Origin: a virus
IMG/VR virus record: IMGVR_UViG_3300042452_000984
Span: 1-64,000 of that record
DNA length: 64,000 bases
Strand: one strand, 5' to 3'
Shown: positions 51,236 through 59,856 of the stretch, piece by piece
Numbering within the stretch: position 1 is the first letter of the stretch
How the letters are laid out: each line of letters begins with the position of its first letter
Notes under the pieces: generated by a model
The model's input: the letters and a program-made list of their open reading frames with translations, nothing else
Database searches by the model: none
What the model was told of the DNA's origin: nothing
Program-made: the position numbers and the translations under genes

Positions 51236-52720
51236 ATGGCAACCCCTGTTAACCCTGCCTACCAATTAGACGCCTTCCAGGAATTTGAGCGGCACCTACC
51301 GCCCACCTGGTTTCGGCAATTGCACCAGCGACAGGGACCGCTTTACCCAGTGGTATGGGCATTGTGTGGCGCGATCGCGGGCGCCCGGGAATCTATCGAC
51401 TCAGCGCGATCGATGGCGATACCGCAAACCTCAGAAGGCTTTTGGCTATCGCTACACCTGCTAGGGCTAGGGCTAACCCGCCGTAGTGCTGAGAGCGACG
51501 CTCAAGCCCGCACCCGATACCGCCTTGAATTTAGCCAGTCTCGCAATACCCGCCAAGGACTCCAGCTATCGCTGACCACCTTCAGTGGACTATCCGCCAA
51601 TGAGCTACGGCTAGAGACAGCCTTTTCAGAAAGGCGCTACGGTGAATTATCCTTAGTCGTTGATACCACCGACCCGTGGTTTGATATTGATTGGTGGTGG
51701 CTAGAGGATCTATTTACTAAGCGCGTTGCCAATGGCATCAACTACAAAGCATCTATAACCGCCCAGGGGCTAGAGACGGTCGCCCTGCCGCCCTGGGACT
51801 ATTACACCCGTTTCCCTACCTCCACGGACCTATTAGCGCCCTTTTGGCAGCGACCCGCCTTCATTAATGAGCTGCGCATCATTGACAGTGACTTGTTGCT
51901 CGAAGAGGTAGTTAGCCTTTCGCTAGGTAGCTATAGCCTACCGGCTAGCGCTGATGCCCTGGACCTACCCGCCAGTGCCGATAGCTACGACCTGCCGGTG
52001 ACCATCACCGCGATCGCGCTCACCCCGACCGCTATCAGCAATAGTCCCTTCTCTCGTAATGTGCTGGGCTTCATTTGCCGCACCAATTGGAATAACCATA
52101 GCCTGCGGTTAGCGGAGCTATGGCGCAACCTAGCCTATACCCAACAGCCGGGGCAACCCTTTTTCTATGTCGGTGAGGATAACGATTGTTCTCACCTAGT
52201 GGTTGATACCATCACCCTACCGACGCCTCCCTTTGTGGGCGATACCGCTGATGACCTATTTGGTTACGGGCCATGGCGATTGGCGCTAGGCAATAGCACC
52301 GCGGTAGCAACCACTATCACAAGCCCGATCGCGACTTTACCCCTAGCTGGACAATGGTGGACCGATGGCGACGTGGAGGAGCGATCGCCGACACCAATCA
52401 TCGAGGCGGGTGTCCGTTACTTGATGCTGGAATTTTTGTTGCCTAAGACCAGCACCGGGACAACCATTCGACAGTTAGAACTACTCCTAGGCTATGACCA
52501 AACTAACTATGACGTCGTACTGGACTGGAGTTTGCCAAGTAGTGCAGATGAATGGCTAGTGTCCCTCGAAAACCAATGGTTTCTGACAGCCGGCGAGGAC
52601 AATGATGCCTTGACGCCTAACCTGCCTAGCCGTAGCAGCATCCATTACCGCACTGTCAACTTGACGGTGCCACCTGATGTGAATACAGCCTTTTTATTGT
52701 TGCTGGAGTATAGCCCGTGA
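51236..52720 (+). CDS. Tail protein I-like, 494 residues
   Basis: Start ATG 51236, since a longer frame from TTG 51218 would run through the hairpin. N-terminal blocks FERHLPPTWFRQLHQRQGPL, TSEGFWLSLHLLGLGLTRR and ARTRYRLEFSQSRNTRQGL resemble P2 gpI-like proteins that follow J. The C-terminal half, with the repeats SLPASADALDLPASADS, is an extra beta-rich part, perhaps a fibre attachment region. Ends with a GTGA overlap into the next gene. Confidence 0.65.
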   Translation: MATPVNPAYQLDAFQEFERHLPPTWFRQLHQRQGPLYPVVWALCGAIAGARESIDSARSMAIPQTSEGFWLSLHLLGLGLTRRSAESDAQARTRYRLEFSQSRNTRQGLQLSLTTFSGLSANELRLETAFSERRYGELSLVVDTTDPWFDIDWWWLEDLFTKRVANGINYKASITAQGLETVALPPWDYYTRFPTSTDLLAPFWQRPAFINELRIIDSDLLLEEVVSLSLGSYSLPASADALDLPASADSYDLPVTITAIALTPTAISNSPFSRNVLGFICRTNWNNHSLRLAELWRNLAYTQQPGQPFFYVGEDNDCSHLVVDTITLPTPPFVGDTADDLFGYGPWRLALGNSTAVATTITSPIATLPLAGQWWTDGDVEERSPTPIIEAGVRYLMLEFLLPKTSTGTTIRQLELLLGYDQTNYDVVLDWSLPSSADEWLVSLENQWFLTAGEDNDALTPNLPSRSSIHYRTVNLTVPPDVNTAFLLLLEYSP

Positions 52721-54918
52721 GCCTGAATGTTTACCGTCATGCCCGGGACTTAGCGATCCTTTGGCTGGGGCAGCAGTCTGATACCGATAGCCGGGTGCCG
52801 ACCGCCGAGGAATTGGCGGCGACCGAGGATATTATCCGCAGCCATGTCAGTGCTACCCGGCGATCGCGTCCCAATGGGTTACTGAACCGTCCTACCTTCA
52901 CTGGCGGCAGCCAGACGGTGACCCTATCCTCCCTATCGCCTTGGCTCCATAGCCACCCTGGGTTAGCTACTATCCCATCGACGGCGGTGGAGCTACCACC
53001 TTTAACCAGTGGCGCTGTTGTCAACCGCTACGACTACCTTTACCTGGTGGCCATGGCGGTACAGGTGGGCGCCGCCCAGGATGCTAACGTAGCGCTTACG
53101 TTTCAATGGCGCAGCGGCAACCTATTGCAGTCAGTCACCCGTGAAAATACGGCACGACTGCGTTCTGTCTATGGCATTTGGGTATCCCAGGGGGAGATGA
53201 GTGCCGCTGCGATCGCAACGGCGATCGGCAACAGCATTGCTGTCTCCACCTCAGCACCGCTTATCTATGGCAACAGTCGCCTTTACCTGAGTGATACCGC
53301 CCTGGCTGATGGCGTCACCTACGCTATCAATGGCACGCCGGAGGTAATTAGCCTATTGCGAGCATGGCGGGTACAGGGCAATACCATTGACGGATGGCAA
53401 TGGGGGCCAACGGAGCAACCGCTCGAGGCCGCCATTCACTTGCAGCCAACCTATCGCTATGTGGGCGACGGGTGGGACAATTGGCGCGATCGCTTGCAAG
53501 AAAGCGTCTATCGACTAATGCGCGGTGAACCCTTGCAGAACGCACCAACCCAGGCAAGAGGTGTTTATAACTTGCTCAACGGGCAAGTGGGCAGCAATAC
53601 GGCAGCGCCAGGGGTGGCAACCACCTCCCCCAATGGCTCGACGATGCTGGCCAATGAGCAGCGCATTACCTTCACCAATGAGGCGATCATTCAGACCACC
53701 TACGCGATCGCGCTAACCACGACCAGTGATGGCAGCAGCCCAGCTAAGGCACAGGCGACCATTAACTTTGCTGGCAATTCACCCACCGGGGCCACCTTTG
53801 CCAGTAGCGGCCATGCCATCTTTGATGGCACCGGCGCTAATATCAGCGCCAATGGCAGCTTTACCGGCGGTGGTGGCACCGCCGCCCTAACCTGGACGGC
53901 AACGACAGCCGGCACACCTGCAGTTGGCACAACGCTTTACTTGGTTCCCGCCATCTCCTACCCAGCAGGTTCAGGGTTACCCATCTGTGGAGCAATTGAA
54001 AAAGTCTACCTAAATGGCACCGCCCTGAGCCCTGCCAACGTGCGGGAGGCAGACATTACCGGCTATACCAACCCGGCAGCGGCGGAAAGCTACATTGTGG
54101 TGATGAACCGCAACAATGCAGCCGTTCAGTGGATTTACCGCAAATTTACAGTTACCTCCAGCGGCTCCGGCATCGTCACCCTACCCAGTGGCGCCCGGGG
54201 TGAAATCGCCTGGATTAGTGGCACCAATGCCCCCACGACGCGCCAGGATGCGCCGGTCATCACCGGGCTAGCCAATAGCAGCGAGTATTCTATCCTGTGC
54301 TACCACGCACCGCCCGCTAGTGAGCAATGGCAATTTCAGCTATTGTCTCCCGCCTATGCTGGCACCTTAGATCGGGCTTGGCTGAATGGCGCACGGGTGA
54401 CGACGGCCCCCATGGCGATCGCTCACTCGCTTGGCGGTGGCACCACCTTTAACCCCCCTAGCCGCCCATTGCCGGACGGAGAGGTGCTGGGCCATTGTGT
54501 CGCGTGGCGGTTGCCGCGCAATAGTGAAGCGTTAGCGGTGGCTGACCATACCCTTAATGCTGAAATTAACCTGGGTGGGTTATTTAGCCGCAATGCGCCC
54601 TTTGTTGTTTTCCCCGTCTCTACGCCAGAGGCAGGTTTAGCTGGGCTACGGCCCGGGCAGGTGGTAAGCGTCACCAACTTAGTTGCCACCTACCCGCGAT
54701 CTATGGCGGCAACGCTAACTGCCAGAGGCACTGCGATCGGGGTATTTAAGCCAACCCTTAGCAATAGCAAGGCGTACCAATTGGTGATCTTTTGCGGGTT
54801 AGAAAAGGACGGCGACCATCGGTTTTTGGTGCTTACCTTCAACGGTAGCGGCAACAGCCTAGCGGCAAGCACCGATAGCACTGGCTATGCCGGGATTGAT
54901 GTTTTTAGGTATTACTAA
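52717..54918 (+). CDS. Tail fibre or baseplate fibre protein, 733 residues
   Basis: GTG start coupled to the upstream gene. N-terminal 300 residues are helical then mixed (ELAATEDIIRSHVSATRRSRP; YLYLVAMAVQVGAAQDANV; WRDRLQESVYRLMRGEP). A Ser/Thr/Gly-rich beta section follows (GATFASSGHAIFDGTGANIS), and a C-terminal domain has LEKDGDHRFLVLTFNGSGN. Architecture fits a fibre anchored by its N-terminus. Receptor unknown. Confidence 0.65.
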   Translation: MSLNVYRHARDLAILWLGQQSDTDSRVPTAEELAATEDIIRSHVSATRRSRPNGLLNRPTFTGGSQTVTLSSLSPWLHSHPGLATIPSTAVELPPLTSGAVVNRYDYLYLVAMAVQVGAAQDANVALTFQWRSGNLLQSVTRENTARLRSVYGIWVSQGEMSAAAIATAIGNSIAVSTSAPLIYGNSRLYLSDTALADGVTYAINGTPEVISLLRAWRVQGNTIDGWQWGPTEQPLEAAIHLQPTYRYVGDGWDNWRDRLQESVYRLMRGEPLQNAPTQARGVYNLLNGQVGSNTAAPGVATTSPNGSTMLANEQRITFTNEAIIQTTYAIALTTTSDGSSPAKAQATINFAGNSPTGATFASSGHAIFDGTGANISANGSFTGGGGTAALTWTATTAGTPAVGTTLYLVPAISYPAGSGLPICGAIEKVYLNGTALSPANVREADITGYTNPAAAESYIVVMNRNNAAVQWIYRKFTVTSSGSGIVTLPSGARGEIAWISGTNAPTTRQDAPVITGLANSSEYSILCYHAPPASEQWQFQLLSPAYAGTLDRAWLNGARVTTAPMAIAHSLGGGTTFNPPSRPLPDGEVLGHCVAWRLPRNSEALAVADHTLNAEINLGGLFSRNAPFVVFPVSTPEAGLAGLRPGQVVSVTNLVATYPRSMAATLTARGTAIGVFKPTLSNSKAYQLVIFCGLEKDGDHRFLVLTFNGSGNSLAASTDSTGYAGIDVFRYY

Positions 54919-55298
54919 TGGCCACATACACTGTCGAAAATGGTTACAAAAAGCTGGTCCTGGACGATGCGTCCAAGGTGGATGTTGTCGCTCCCTTGTC
55001 GCTCGACGAAGGACAATTTGTCCGACTTATCCCAGCTCAGCTAACGGTCCTCAACAATATCAAGACCGGCGTTGATACCCTCAACGCGGCAACCGGTGCC
55101 AACGATGCCCAGCTTGTCCTTAATGCTGAAGACCTGGCGATCGCCTACACCTACAACGACCCTGGCACCGCCAACCAACGCATTGCCACCGTCGTCTATA
55201 CCAGCACCAGTGCGGGGCATACGGTGACCGATACCTACGCCTATGCCGGTAGTGCCCCCAACTATTACCTGACCTCTATCACCCGAGTAACCACCTAA
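54918..55298 (+). CDS. Small fibre-region protein, 126 residues
   Basis: TAATG overlap with the upstream gene. Beta-rich, YKKLVLDDASKVDVVAPLSL and a C-terminal TVTDTYAYAGSAPNYYLTSI. Probably a fibre or decoration subunit; family not recognised. Confidence 0.65.
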   Translation: MATYTVENGYKKLVLDDASKVDVVAPLSLDEGQFVRLIPAQLTVLNNIKTGVDTLNAATGANDAQLVLNAEDLAIAYTYNDPGTANQRIATVVYTSTSAGHTVTDTYAYAGSAPNYYLTSITRVTT

Positions 55299-55300
55299 CC

Positions 55301-56590
55301 ATGGCTTTTAACTTTGGGGATATTCCCCTAATCCTGCAAGAACTACGGCGTTATTTCGCTAGCAAAGCCCAGGGGACACTGGCCGATAGTGCTCTCCAAC
55401 CCGGCGCGATCGGCTCTACCGTTCAAGGCTATGATGCGGACCTCGCCGCCGTTGCCGCTATCACCACCACCGGAGGCATTAAACGCACCGGCGCTAATAC
55501 TTGGACCACGTTCCCCCTCACCAATGCCGGGGAGGCGGTGACAGGGGCCGCTGATGCCGCCGCCCAACGGACCGCCCTGGGGTTAACTATTGGCTCTAAT
55601 GTTCAAGCCTGGGATGCGGACCTGGATGCGATCGCTGCCATCTCAGCCACCGGACCCATAGAACGGACTGGGGCAGGTACTTGGGCGGTCAGCGATCGGG
55701 TGAGGTTGTTTGGGGGTAATGGGCAGGGCGCCAATACAGACTTTAGTACTACTGGTAATACAACCCTTGGTGACGGGTTGTATTATTTTCGCGATTTCAC
55801 CGTCAATACGGGCCACACCGTTACCATTAGCCGATTTGCTCGCATCTATTGCAGTGGCACCTTTACGGTACAAAGTGGAGCGACTATTACAGTTACTCAA
55901 GCAGCAAGGGCTCAAGGTGCTGGCCACGGCATGAGTGGCGCAGATCAACGCATTTTAGAAATTGGCAACCTGGGAGGCGTTGGAGCTATTTACAACCCGT
56001 TTGTGTTTCCCTTTGGTTCACCGGGTGCTGGTGGTTCGTGTCGGACAGAGCCCGGCGGCGTTATTCAAAACGTTCCTCAAGGCGGCGATGGAGGTGGCGC
56101 TATTTGGGTAGAAGCCAACGGCGCTATTTCAATAAGTGGCACTATTACAGCGATCGGCGACAATGGCAGTGCGGCAAATAGCCCTAGCGGCAATTACATT
56201 TCAACTGGTGGCGGTGGAGGCAGCGGCGGGGCTATTATGCTGACCAGTCTTGCCAGTATTACTATCGCCTCCACCGCCACCCTATCAGTCAGGGGCGGCA
56301 ATGGTGCAAATGGTACGGCGGGAGGTATAGCTAACGCCCGTGGCTATGGCGGCAGTGGTGGCGGCGGTGGATGGGTATGGCTAACCGCACCTACTGTAAC
56401 AACGACAGGTGCCACCATTACCCTATCCGGCGGCACCGTCGGCTCCCAAGGTAGCACCGGCGGAACTGCTACGACCACGGAAGGAATCGCCTGGGGTGGA
56501 TCATTCGCAGGAGCAGGTGGGACGGGTGCCATTGGAGCATCCGGCGGATCAGGCACCCTGGTTACTCGCACCTATAAGGCGGTGGCATAA
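55301..56590 (+). CDS. Tail fibre with glycine-rich tip, 429 residues
   Basis: Starts 3 bases after the previous stop. Two N-terminal repeats of the tail-fibre type: GYDADLAAVAAITTTGGIKRTG and AWDADLDAIAAISATGPIERTG, each with TGxxTW after. The C-terminal 280 residues are Gly/Ser/Thr-rich with runs such as GGGGGSGGAIML and SGGGGGWVWL, like polyglycine-loop receptor-binding tips. TAATG coupling to the next gene. Confidence 0.75.
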   Translation: MAFNFGDIPLILQELRRYFASKAQGTLADSALQPGAIGSTVQGYDADLAAVAAITTTGGIKRTGANTWTTFPLTNAGEAVTGAADAAAQRTALGLTIGSNVQAWDADLDAIAAISATGPIERTGAGTWAVSDRVRLFGGNGQGANTDFSTTGNTTLGDGLYYFRDFTVNTGHTVTISRFARIYCSGTFTVQSGATITVTQAARAQGAGHGMSGADQRILEIGNLGGVGAIYNPFVFPFGSPGAGGSCRTEPGGVIQNVPQGGDGGGAIWVEANGAISISGTITAIGDNGSAANSPSGNYISTGGGGGSGGAIMLTSLASITIASTATLSVRGGNGANGTAGGIANARGYGGSGGGGGWVWLTAPTVTTTGATITLSGGTVGSQGSTGGTATTTEGIAWGGSFAGAGGTGAIGASGGSGTLVTRTYKAVA

Positions 56591-57096
56591 TGTTTTTCTT
56601 CATTGACCAAGACAATCAAATTGTTGGCTATTGCAACGACGAAAGCGTCGGCACTCCCTCCGGCTTTACCTTAGTCGAAGGGCCAGACGCTAGCCGCGAC
56701 GACCTCTATTACGACGGCACCGCCATTCAGCTAAAGCCCGATCGCCCCAGCGATACCGCCTATTGGGACAACACCACCAACACCTGGCAGGAGCCACCCC
56801 CGCCTCCACCCGCGCCAGTGCTGCCCAACTGGGGCAACCTCGCCGATCGCTTGGTGGCTGACATCGACATCCTCGCCATCTTGGCCACTAACCCGTTATT
56901 CCCTGCCTTGGTGGGCCGCCTGCAAACCCTGCGCAATGGTGGCGCCATGGGTGACCCGGAACCTTTGATAGCGCTCTGGAACCACCAGTCCTATAGCTTC
57001 ACTGAGGCACAGCTAGATACCCTCAACCTGATGGCCGAAGAGGAGCATATCCCGCTAGCGATCACGCCGGAGGGGACGTTAGCGGCTACGTCTTGA
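56590..57096 (+). CDS. Probable tail fibre assembly or fibre-linked protein
   Basis: 168 residues coupled to the fibre gene. FFFIDQDNQIVGYCNDESV at the N-terminus and DGTAIQLKPDRPSDTAYWDN, then a polyproline hinge (EPPPPPPAPV) and a helical C-terminal domain. Resembles fibre assembly chaperones by position and by this order. It is the last rightward gene of the late cluster. Confidence 0.65.
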   Translation: MFFFIDQDNQIVGYCNDESVGTPSGFTLVEGPDASRDDLYYDGTAIQLKPDRPSDTAYWDNTTNTWQEPPPPPPAPVLPNWGNLADRLVADIDILAILATNPLFPALVGRLQTLRNGGAMGDPEPLIALWNHQSYSFTEAQLDTLNLMAEEEHIPLAITPEGTLAATS

Positions 57097-57280
57097 AGTA
57101 GCGCCAAGTGCCGATCGCACCCCCCGCGATCGCGGCTAGGCCAGCGGCAAGCATAATTACATCCCCAGCGCGAATTTGCGCCAGTATCACTAAAAAGACC
57201 CCATAGCCTAGGCTGTGGGGTCTTTGCTTTGACCATTCAAAAGCCGCCTGGATGGCGGCCAACACCCGCATTAAAGTCAT
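57086..57280 (-). CDS. Small membrane protein, possible holin, 64 residues
   Basis: Minus-strand ATG overlaps the stop of 57277-57852 by 4 bases (ATGA). Hydrophobic segments GYGVFLVILAQIRAGDVI and MLAAGLAAIAGGAIGTW suggest one or two membrane passes and a short charged tail, holin-like in size. An intrinsic terminator hairpin (57194-57225) lies inside its reading frame. It overlaps the end of the late plus-strand operon by 11 bases. Confidence 0.55.
   Translation of the reverse strand: MTLMRVLAAIQAAFEWSKQRPHSLGYGVFLVILAQIRAGDVIMLAAGLAAIAGGAIGTWRYFKT
57194..57225. terminator. Bidirectional terminator inside a minus-strand ORF
   Basis: AAAGACCCCA (57194-57203) / TGGGGTCTTT (57216-57225) plus AGCC/GGCT inside, 14 paired bases around a 2-base gap. 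T-runs flank both sides (TTTTTA on the minus strand). About 100 bases after the last late gene, so it fits as the end of the plus transcript. Confidence 0.8.
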
Positions 57281-57852
57281 TGAGCAAGCGACCTAGGAGA
57301 ACTGCCTGTCATACTAGCATTATTGCTACTGGCTAGCAGGCGACCGTAGAAATGGGTGCCGTGGAAGAAGGCTTCTGGCCCCACCACGTTCAGCCAAACT
57401 GGAAAGGCGCTAATCGCCCAGAGCGATGGCACGCCAAAAGCAAGCATCGACGTTCTCAGGTTGTACGAGTACGCCCAGAAGCCGCCATAACCCAGGGCCA
57501 GTACCACCGCTATAGTAACCACGGTCCCCAAGGACCGGCTGACCACGTTGTCCGAGCTGAGCCGCTTGATTTCGCCATAGGCCAGCGGTAGCCCCTGGGG
57601 GTGGAAGGCAATGCCACTGATCACCAAGCACAGCAAGTCAGTCGCGATCGCACTACCGTAGCGAGCGATCATCCCCTCCATGCCCGCCCGGGCGGCCACT
57701 GGGGTAAAGTCTACCGTCGCCGCCGCCTTGGCGACTGCACCAATCCCCACTGCCGAATAGTGGATATTGGTGGCCATCAACAGGGCAGCGATCGCCAGGG
57801 CGCCGTAGTTCAGGCTACGGCTAATCATTGGGTTGCGGCCTATCGCGGTCAT
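57277..57852 (-). CDS. Multi-pass membrane protein, 191 residues
   Basis: Four probable transmembrane segments: ALAIAALLMATNIHYSAV, TDLLCLVISGIAF, GTVVTIAVVLALGYGGFWA and LWAISAFPVWLNVV. ATGA overlaps on both sides place it in a leftward operon with other membrane proteins. No family recognised; holin, lysis regulator or superinfection-exclusion protein are possible. Confidence 0.75.
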   Translation of the reverse strand: MTAIGRNPMISRSLNYGALAIAALLMATNIHYSAVGIGAVAKAAATVDFTPVAARAGMEGMIARYGSAIATDLLCLVISGIAFHPQGLPLAYGEIKRLSSDNVVSRSLGTVVTIAVVLALGYGGFWAYSYNLRTSMLAFGVPSLWAISAFPVWLNVVGPEAFFHGTHFYGRLLASSNNASMTGSSPRSLAQ

Positions 57853-58496
57853 GATTTTACGTCCTTTATCAACGAAATAATCCGGTTATACTTTTCAGTC
57901 CCTTTGGACTGACCAAACACCACAGTGACGATCTTGTTTTGACTAACCCCTGCTGTTATCGCCCGCTCCACCCAAACAGACGCATTAACCAACGCCTTGC
58001 GATCGCGATAATTAGTAACCTGAGCAGGCGGTAAATGCACTGGAAAAAAGCATTTGTTTTGCTCCAACCATTCGTTAGGCGGTAGTGTTTCCACCTCACT
58101 ACAACCGGTTGCTCCACCGGTTGTACAACCAGTTGCTACAACCGGTTGTAATGCTGGTTGCACCAAGGTTTCAGGGGCATGTGAGGGGGTAGGCTCAGGG
58201 GCGGTTGCAGGTGAGTCTATGCCTACCCAGGGGTAACGCTCGATCGCTTCTATTTCTTCTTTTGAATACTTACGATCTAACTCATCCCAAAATTGCTTAG
58301 ACGCCGTTGCCCGCACTGGCGGCTTCTCCACTTCAACCCTAGCAGTAGCCATGGCTGGACTTGCTAGCCAGGGTGAACCCTCCCCGCCTGTTCTCGCCAC
58401 CAATTCCAGCTGCTCCCGCTCGTTGTCCCATTGCGCAAGCTTAGCGGCGCCAACACCTAGAGCAAGGAAGAAAAAGAAAGCGATCGCGTTACCCAT
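57849..58496 (-). CDS. Membrane-anchored protein, 215 residues
   Basis: Start ATG 58496 chosen for the GGAGGG ribosome site seven bases upstream. An N-terminal membrane segment (AIAFFFFLALGVGAA) is followed by a soluble, Pro-rich region whose middle is encoded by a repetitive CAACCGGTTG stretch, and a C-terminal domain with KALVNASVWVERAITAGVS. Orientation like a spanin or periplasmic adaptor. Unrecognised. Confidence 0.7.
   Translation of the reverse strand: MGNAIAFFFFLALGVGAAKLAQWDNEREQLELVARTGGEGSPWLASPAMATARVEVEKPPVRATASKQFWDELDRKYSKEEIEAIERYPWVGIDSPATAPEPTPSHAPETLVQPALQPVVATGCTTGGATGCSEVETLPPNEWLEQNKCFFPVHLPPAQVTNYRDRKALVNASVWVERAITAGVSQNKIVTVVFGQSKGTEKYNRIISLIKDVKS
58101..58149. repeat. 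Cluster of CAACCGGTTG-type dyads
   Basis: ACAACCGGTTG (58101-58111), CCACCGGTTGT (58114-58124), ACAACCAGTTG (58125-58135) and ACAACCGGTTGT (58138-58149) lie within 49 bases, with a further half-site GCTGGTTG at 58153. Four near-palindromes at 11-13 base steps inside a coding region. Confidence 0.8.
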
Positions 58497-58512
58497 ATGC
58501 ACCCTCCAACCC

Positions 58513-59067
58513 TTAACTACCGGCAATCACCGCCACCAACACACCGAAAAACAATCCGGCAATAATCATTACCCCGCCGCCCTCGCCTGCCGTCTGGCTG
58601 ACGGTGATATTAGGGTTTGACTCAACGTAGATATGCTGTGGCTGTTGGGGCTGCTGCTGTTGGGCCATCATGGCCGCCAACAACGCATCAGAACGCTGTT
58701 GCTGTTGAGCCATTAACGCCATCATCTCAGAGACACCTGTAGGTGCCTCCTGAGGGCGTTGGGCGGCCTGGACGATAGCTAGGACATCAGCGGCGGTTAA
58801 GCCGCCTTCCTGGGCCGCAGAAGCGCCGGGAGTGCCGTGGTAATGGTTGTGGGTTTCATTGTGAACATTAACCACCATGACTGGCAGCCCTGCCTCTTTG
58901 CACAGCCGCACAAAGTCAGGCGGATCGTGAGTGATCGCATCCTGCAGGGTAGCCAAGTTATCAGGGCGACGCTGCACGGGCGGCAATGCCTCCCACGCAT
59001 GGCGCGCGATCGCCGCCTTTTGTCGTGGGTCAGCAAGCGCGATCGCTCTCACATCAACGGTTTCCAT
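58513..59067 (-). CDS. Tail-anchored membrane protein, 184 residues
   Basis: ATG 59067 has AAGGAGG upstream on the minus strand. The N-terminal part is helical and His-rich (NVHNETHNHYHG), followed by Gln-rich runs (MMAQQQQPQQPQ), and one C-terminal transmembrane segment (MIIAGLFFGVLVAVIA). Unrecognised; overlaps the upstream gene by 14 bases. Confidence 0.7.
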   Translation of the reverse strand: METVDVRAIALADPRQKAAIARHAWEALPPVQRRPDNLATLQDAITHDPPDFVRLCKEAGLPVMVVNVHNETHNHYHGTPGASAAQEGGLTAADVLAIVQAAQRPQEAPTGVSEMMALMAQQQQRSDALLAAMMAQQQQPQQPQHIYVESNPNITVSQTAGEGGGVMIIAGLFFGVLVAVIAGS

Positions 59068-59374
59068 TCTTCGCCTCCTTCTGCTTGGTGCGAGACATGG
59101 CGACAAGTGCCGCCACCGTGAGCCCAGCGCCAGCGGCCAGAATGCCAGGATCTAACACCGGCCCTGCCATTGGCGTATCAACCGCTGTAGTGCCCTGGGG
59201 AATACCTAGCACCTCCGCCTGGCGAGGTTCTTGCCCGGCGCAGTAGGTTGCACCATCTACCTGCACGTGGCTATCGCACTCGCGTAATTTCCGTTGCTCA
59301 ATGTCTATTGCGGACAGGCACTCACTGGTCGTGCCGTCCTCGTATTCAAACTCCGTGCATTGGTTATCTTCCAT
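59054..59374 (-). CDS. Tail-anchored small protein, 106 residues
   Basis: Starts ATG 59374, 1 base downstream of the 12-mer ACTCAAAAGACC in its leader. Acidic, Cys-containing N-terminal part (ECLSAIDIEQRKLRECDS) and one membrane segment near the end (GILAAGAGLTVAALVAM) with a basic tail. Four Cys suggest an extracytoplasmic N-terminus. Confidence 0.7.
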   Translation of the reverse strand: MEDNQCTEFEYEDGTTSECLSAIDIEQRKLRECDSHVQVDGATYCAGQEPRQAEVLGIPQGTTAVDTPMAGPVLDPGILAAGAGLTVAALVAMSRTKQKEAKNGNR

Positions 59375-59375
59375 C

Positions 59376-59387
59376 GGTCTTTTGAGT
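59376..59387 (-). promoter_or_regulatory. Leader copy of ACTCAAAAGACC
   Basis: Exact match on the minus strand to the tandem 12-mers in the leader at 19999-20022. It lies between a HIP1 hairpin and the start codon, so it is in the mRNA leader if the operon is read through from 60165. Confidence 0.6.
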
Positions 59388-59399
59388 GGTGGTTAGGAA

Positions 59400-59435
59400 A
59401 GGCGATCGCATAACGAAGGCGCTACGCGATCGCCT
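59400..59435. repeat. Inverted repeat with HIP1 arms
   Basis: AGGCGATCGC (59400-59409) and GCGATCGCCT (59426-59435) with a 16-base loop, in the 68-base gap between two minus-strand genes. No T-run follows, so more likely an RNA-processing or pause structure than a terminator. Confidence 0.6.
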
Positions 59436-59442
59436 GGAGCAG

Positions 59443-59856
59443 TCATTCAGCCTTGCAATCCACCGATGAGGCGGAGGAAGGGCTCAAAGTTGCCTTGCTT
59501 GGCTGCCAAGACAACGCGGGCAGTGGTTCTAGGTCCAGGGCCACTGCCGCCGTGGACTTTGGGAGCGTTTCCAATTCCTCCTGAAGCAACTGCGCTGTGC
59601 GCCCCCACATCAGCTGTCCGCTCATAGCAGCGGCCAAAAACTGAGCGTTCTGATGGGCCACCCGGTCAATAGCCGCGATCGCGGCCTCCTGGATGCCTGC
59701 AGCATGGTCCCGCTGTTCTTTTAGCGCTAGCTGGAGAGGGTGAGAAACAGAAAGGCTGCTTGCCTCATTGGGTACACCCGGACCCGACTGGGTACAGTTG
59801 GGTACAGTCGCCCCCGGATTGCGGGGTTGGTTGAGCTTGTCGGTATTTAGAGCCAT
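59443..59856 (-). CDS. Unrecognised soluble protein, 137 residues
   Basis: Start ATG 59856 with AGGAGAAAA upstream; it overlaps the end of the HTH gene by 92 bases in another frame. Polar N-terminus, then a helical middle (ALKEQRDHAAGIQEAAIAAI; AAAMSGQLMWGRTAQLLQEEL). No family recognised. Confidence 0.7.
   Translation of the reverse strand: MALNTDKLNQPRNPGATVPNCTQSGPGVPNEASSLSVSHPLQLALKEQRDHAAGIQEAAIAAIDRVAHQNAQFLAAAMSGQLMWGRTAQLLQEELETLPKSTAAVALDLEPLPALSWQPSKATLSPSSASSVDCKAE

Noticed and set aside
58351-59246. Plus-strand frames opposite the membrane operon
   Set aside because: They are complementary to overlapping minus-strand genes that have good ribosome sites; codon use favours the minus strand.
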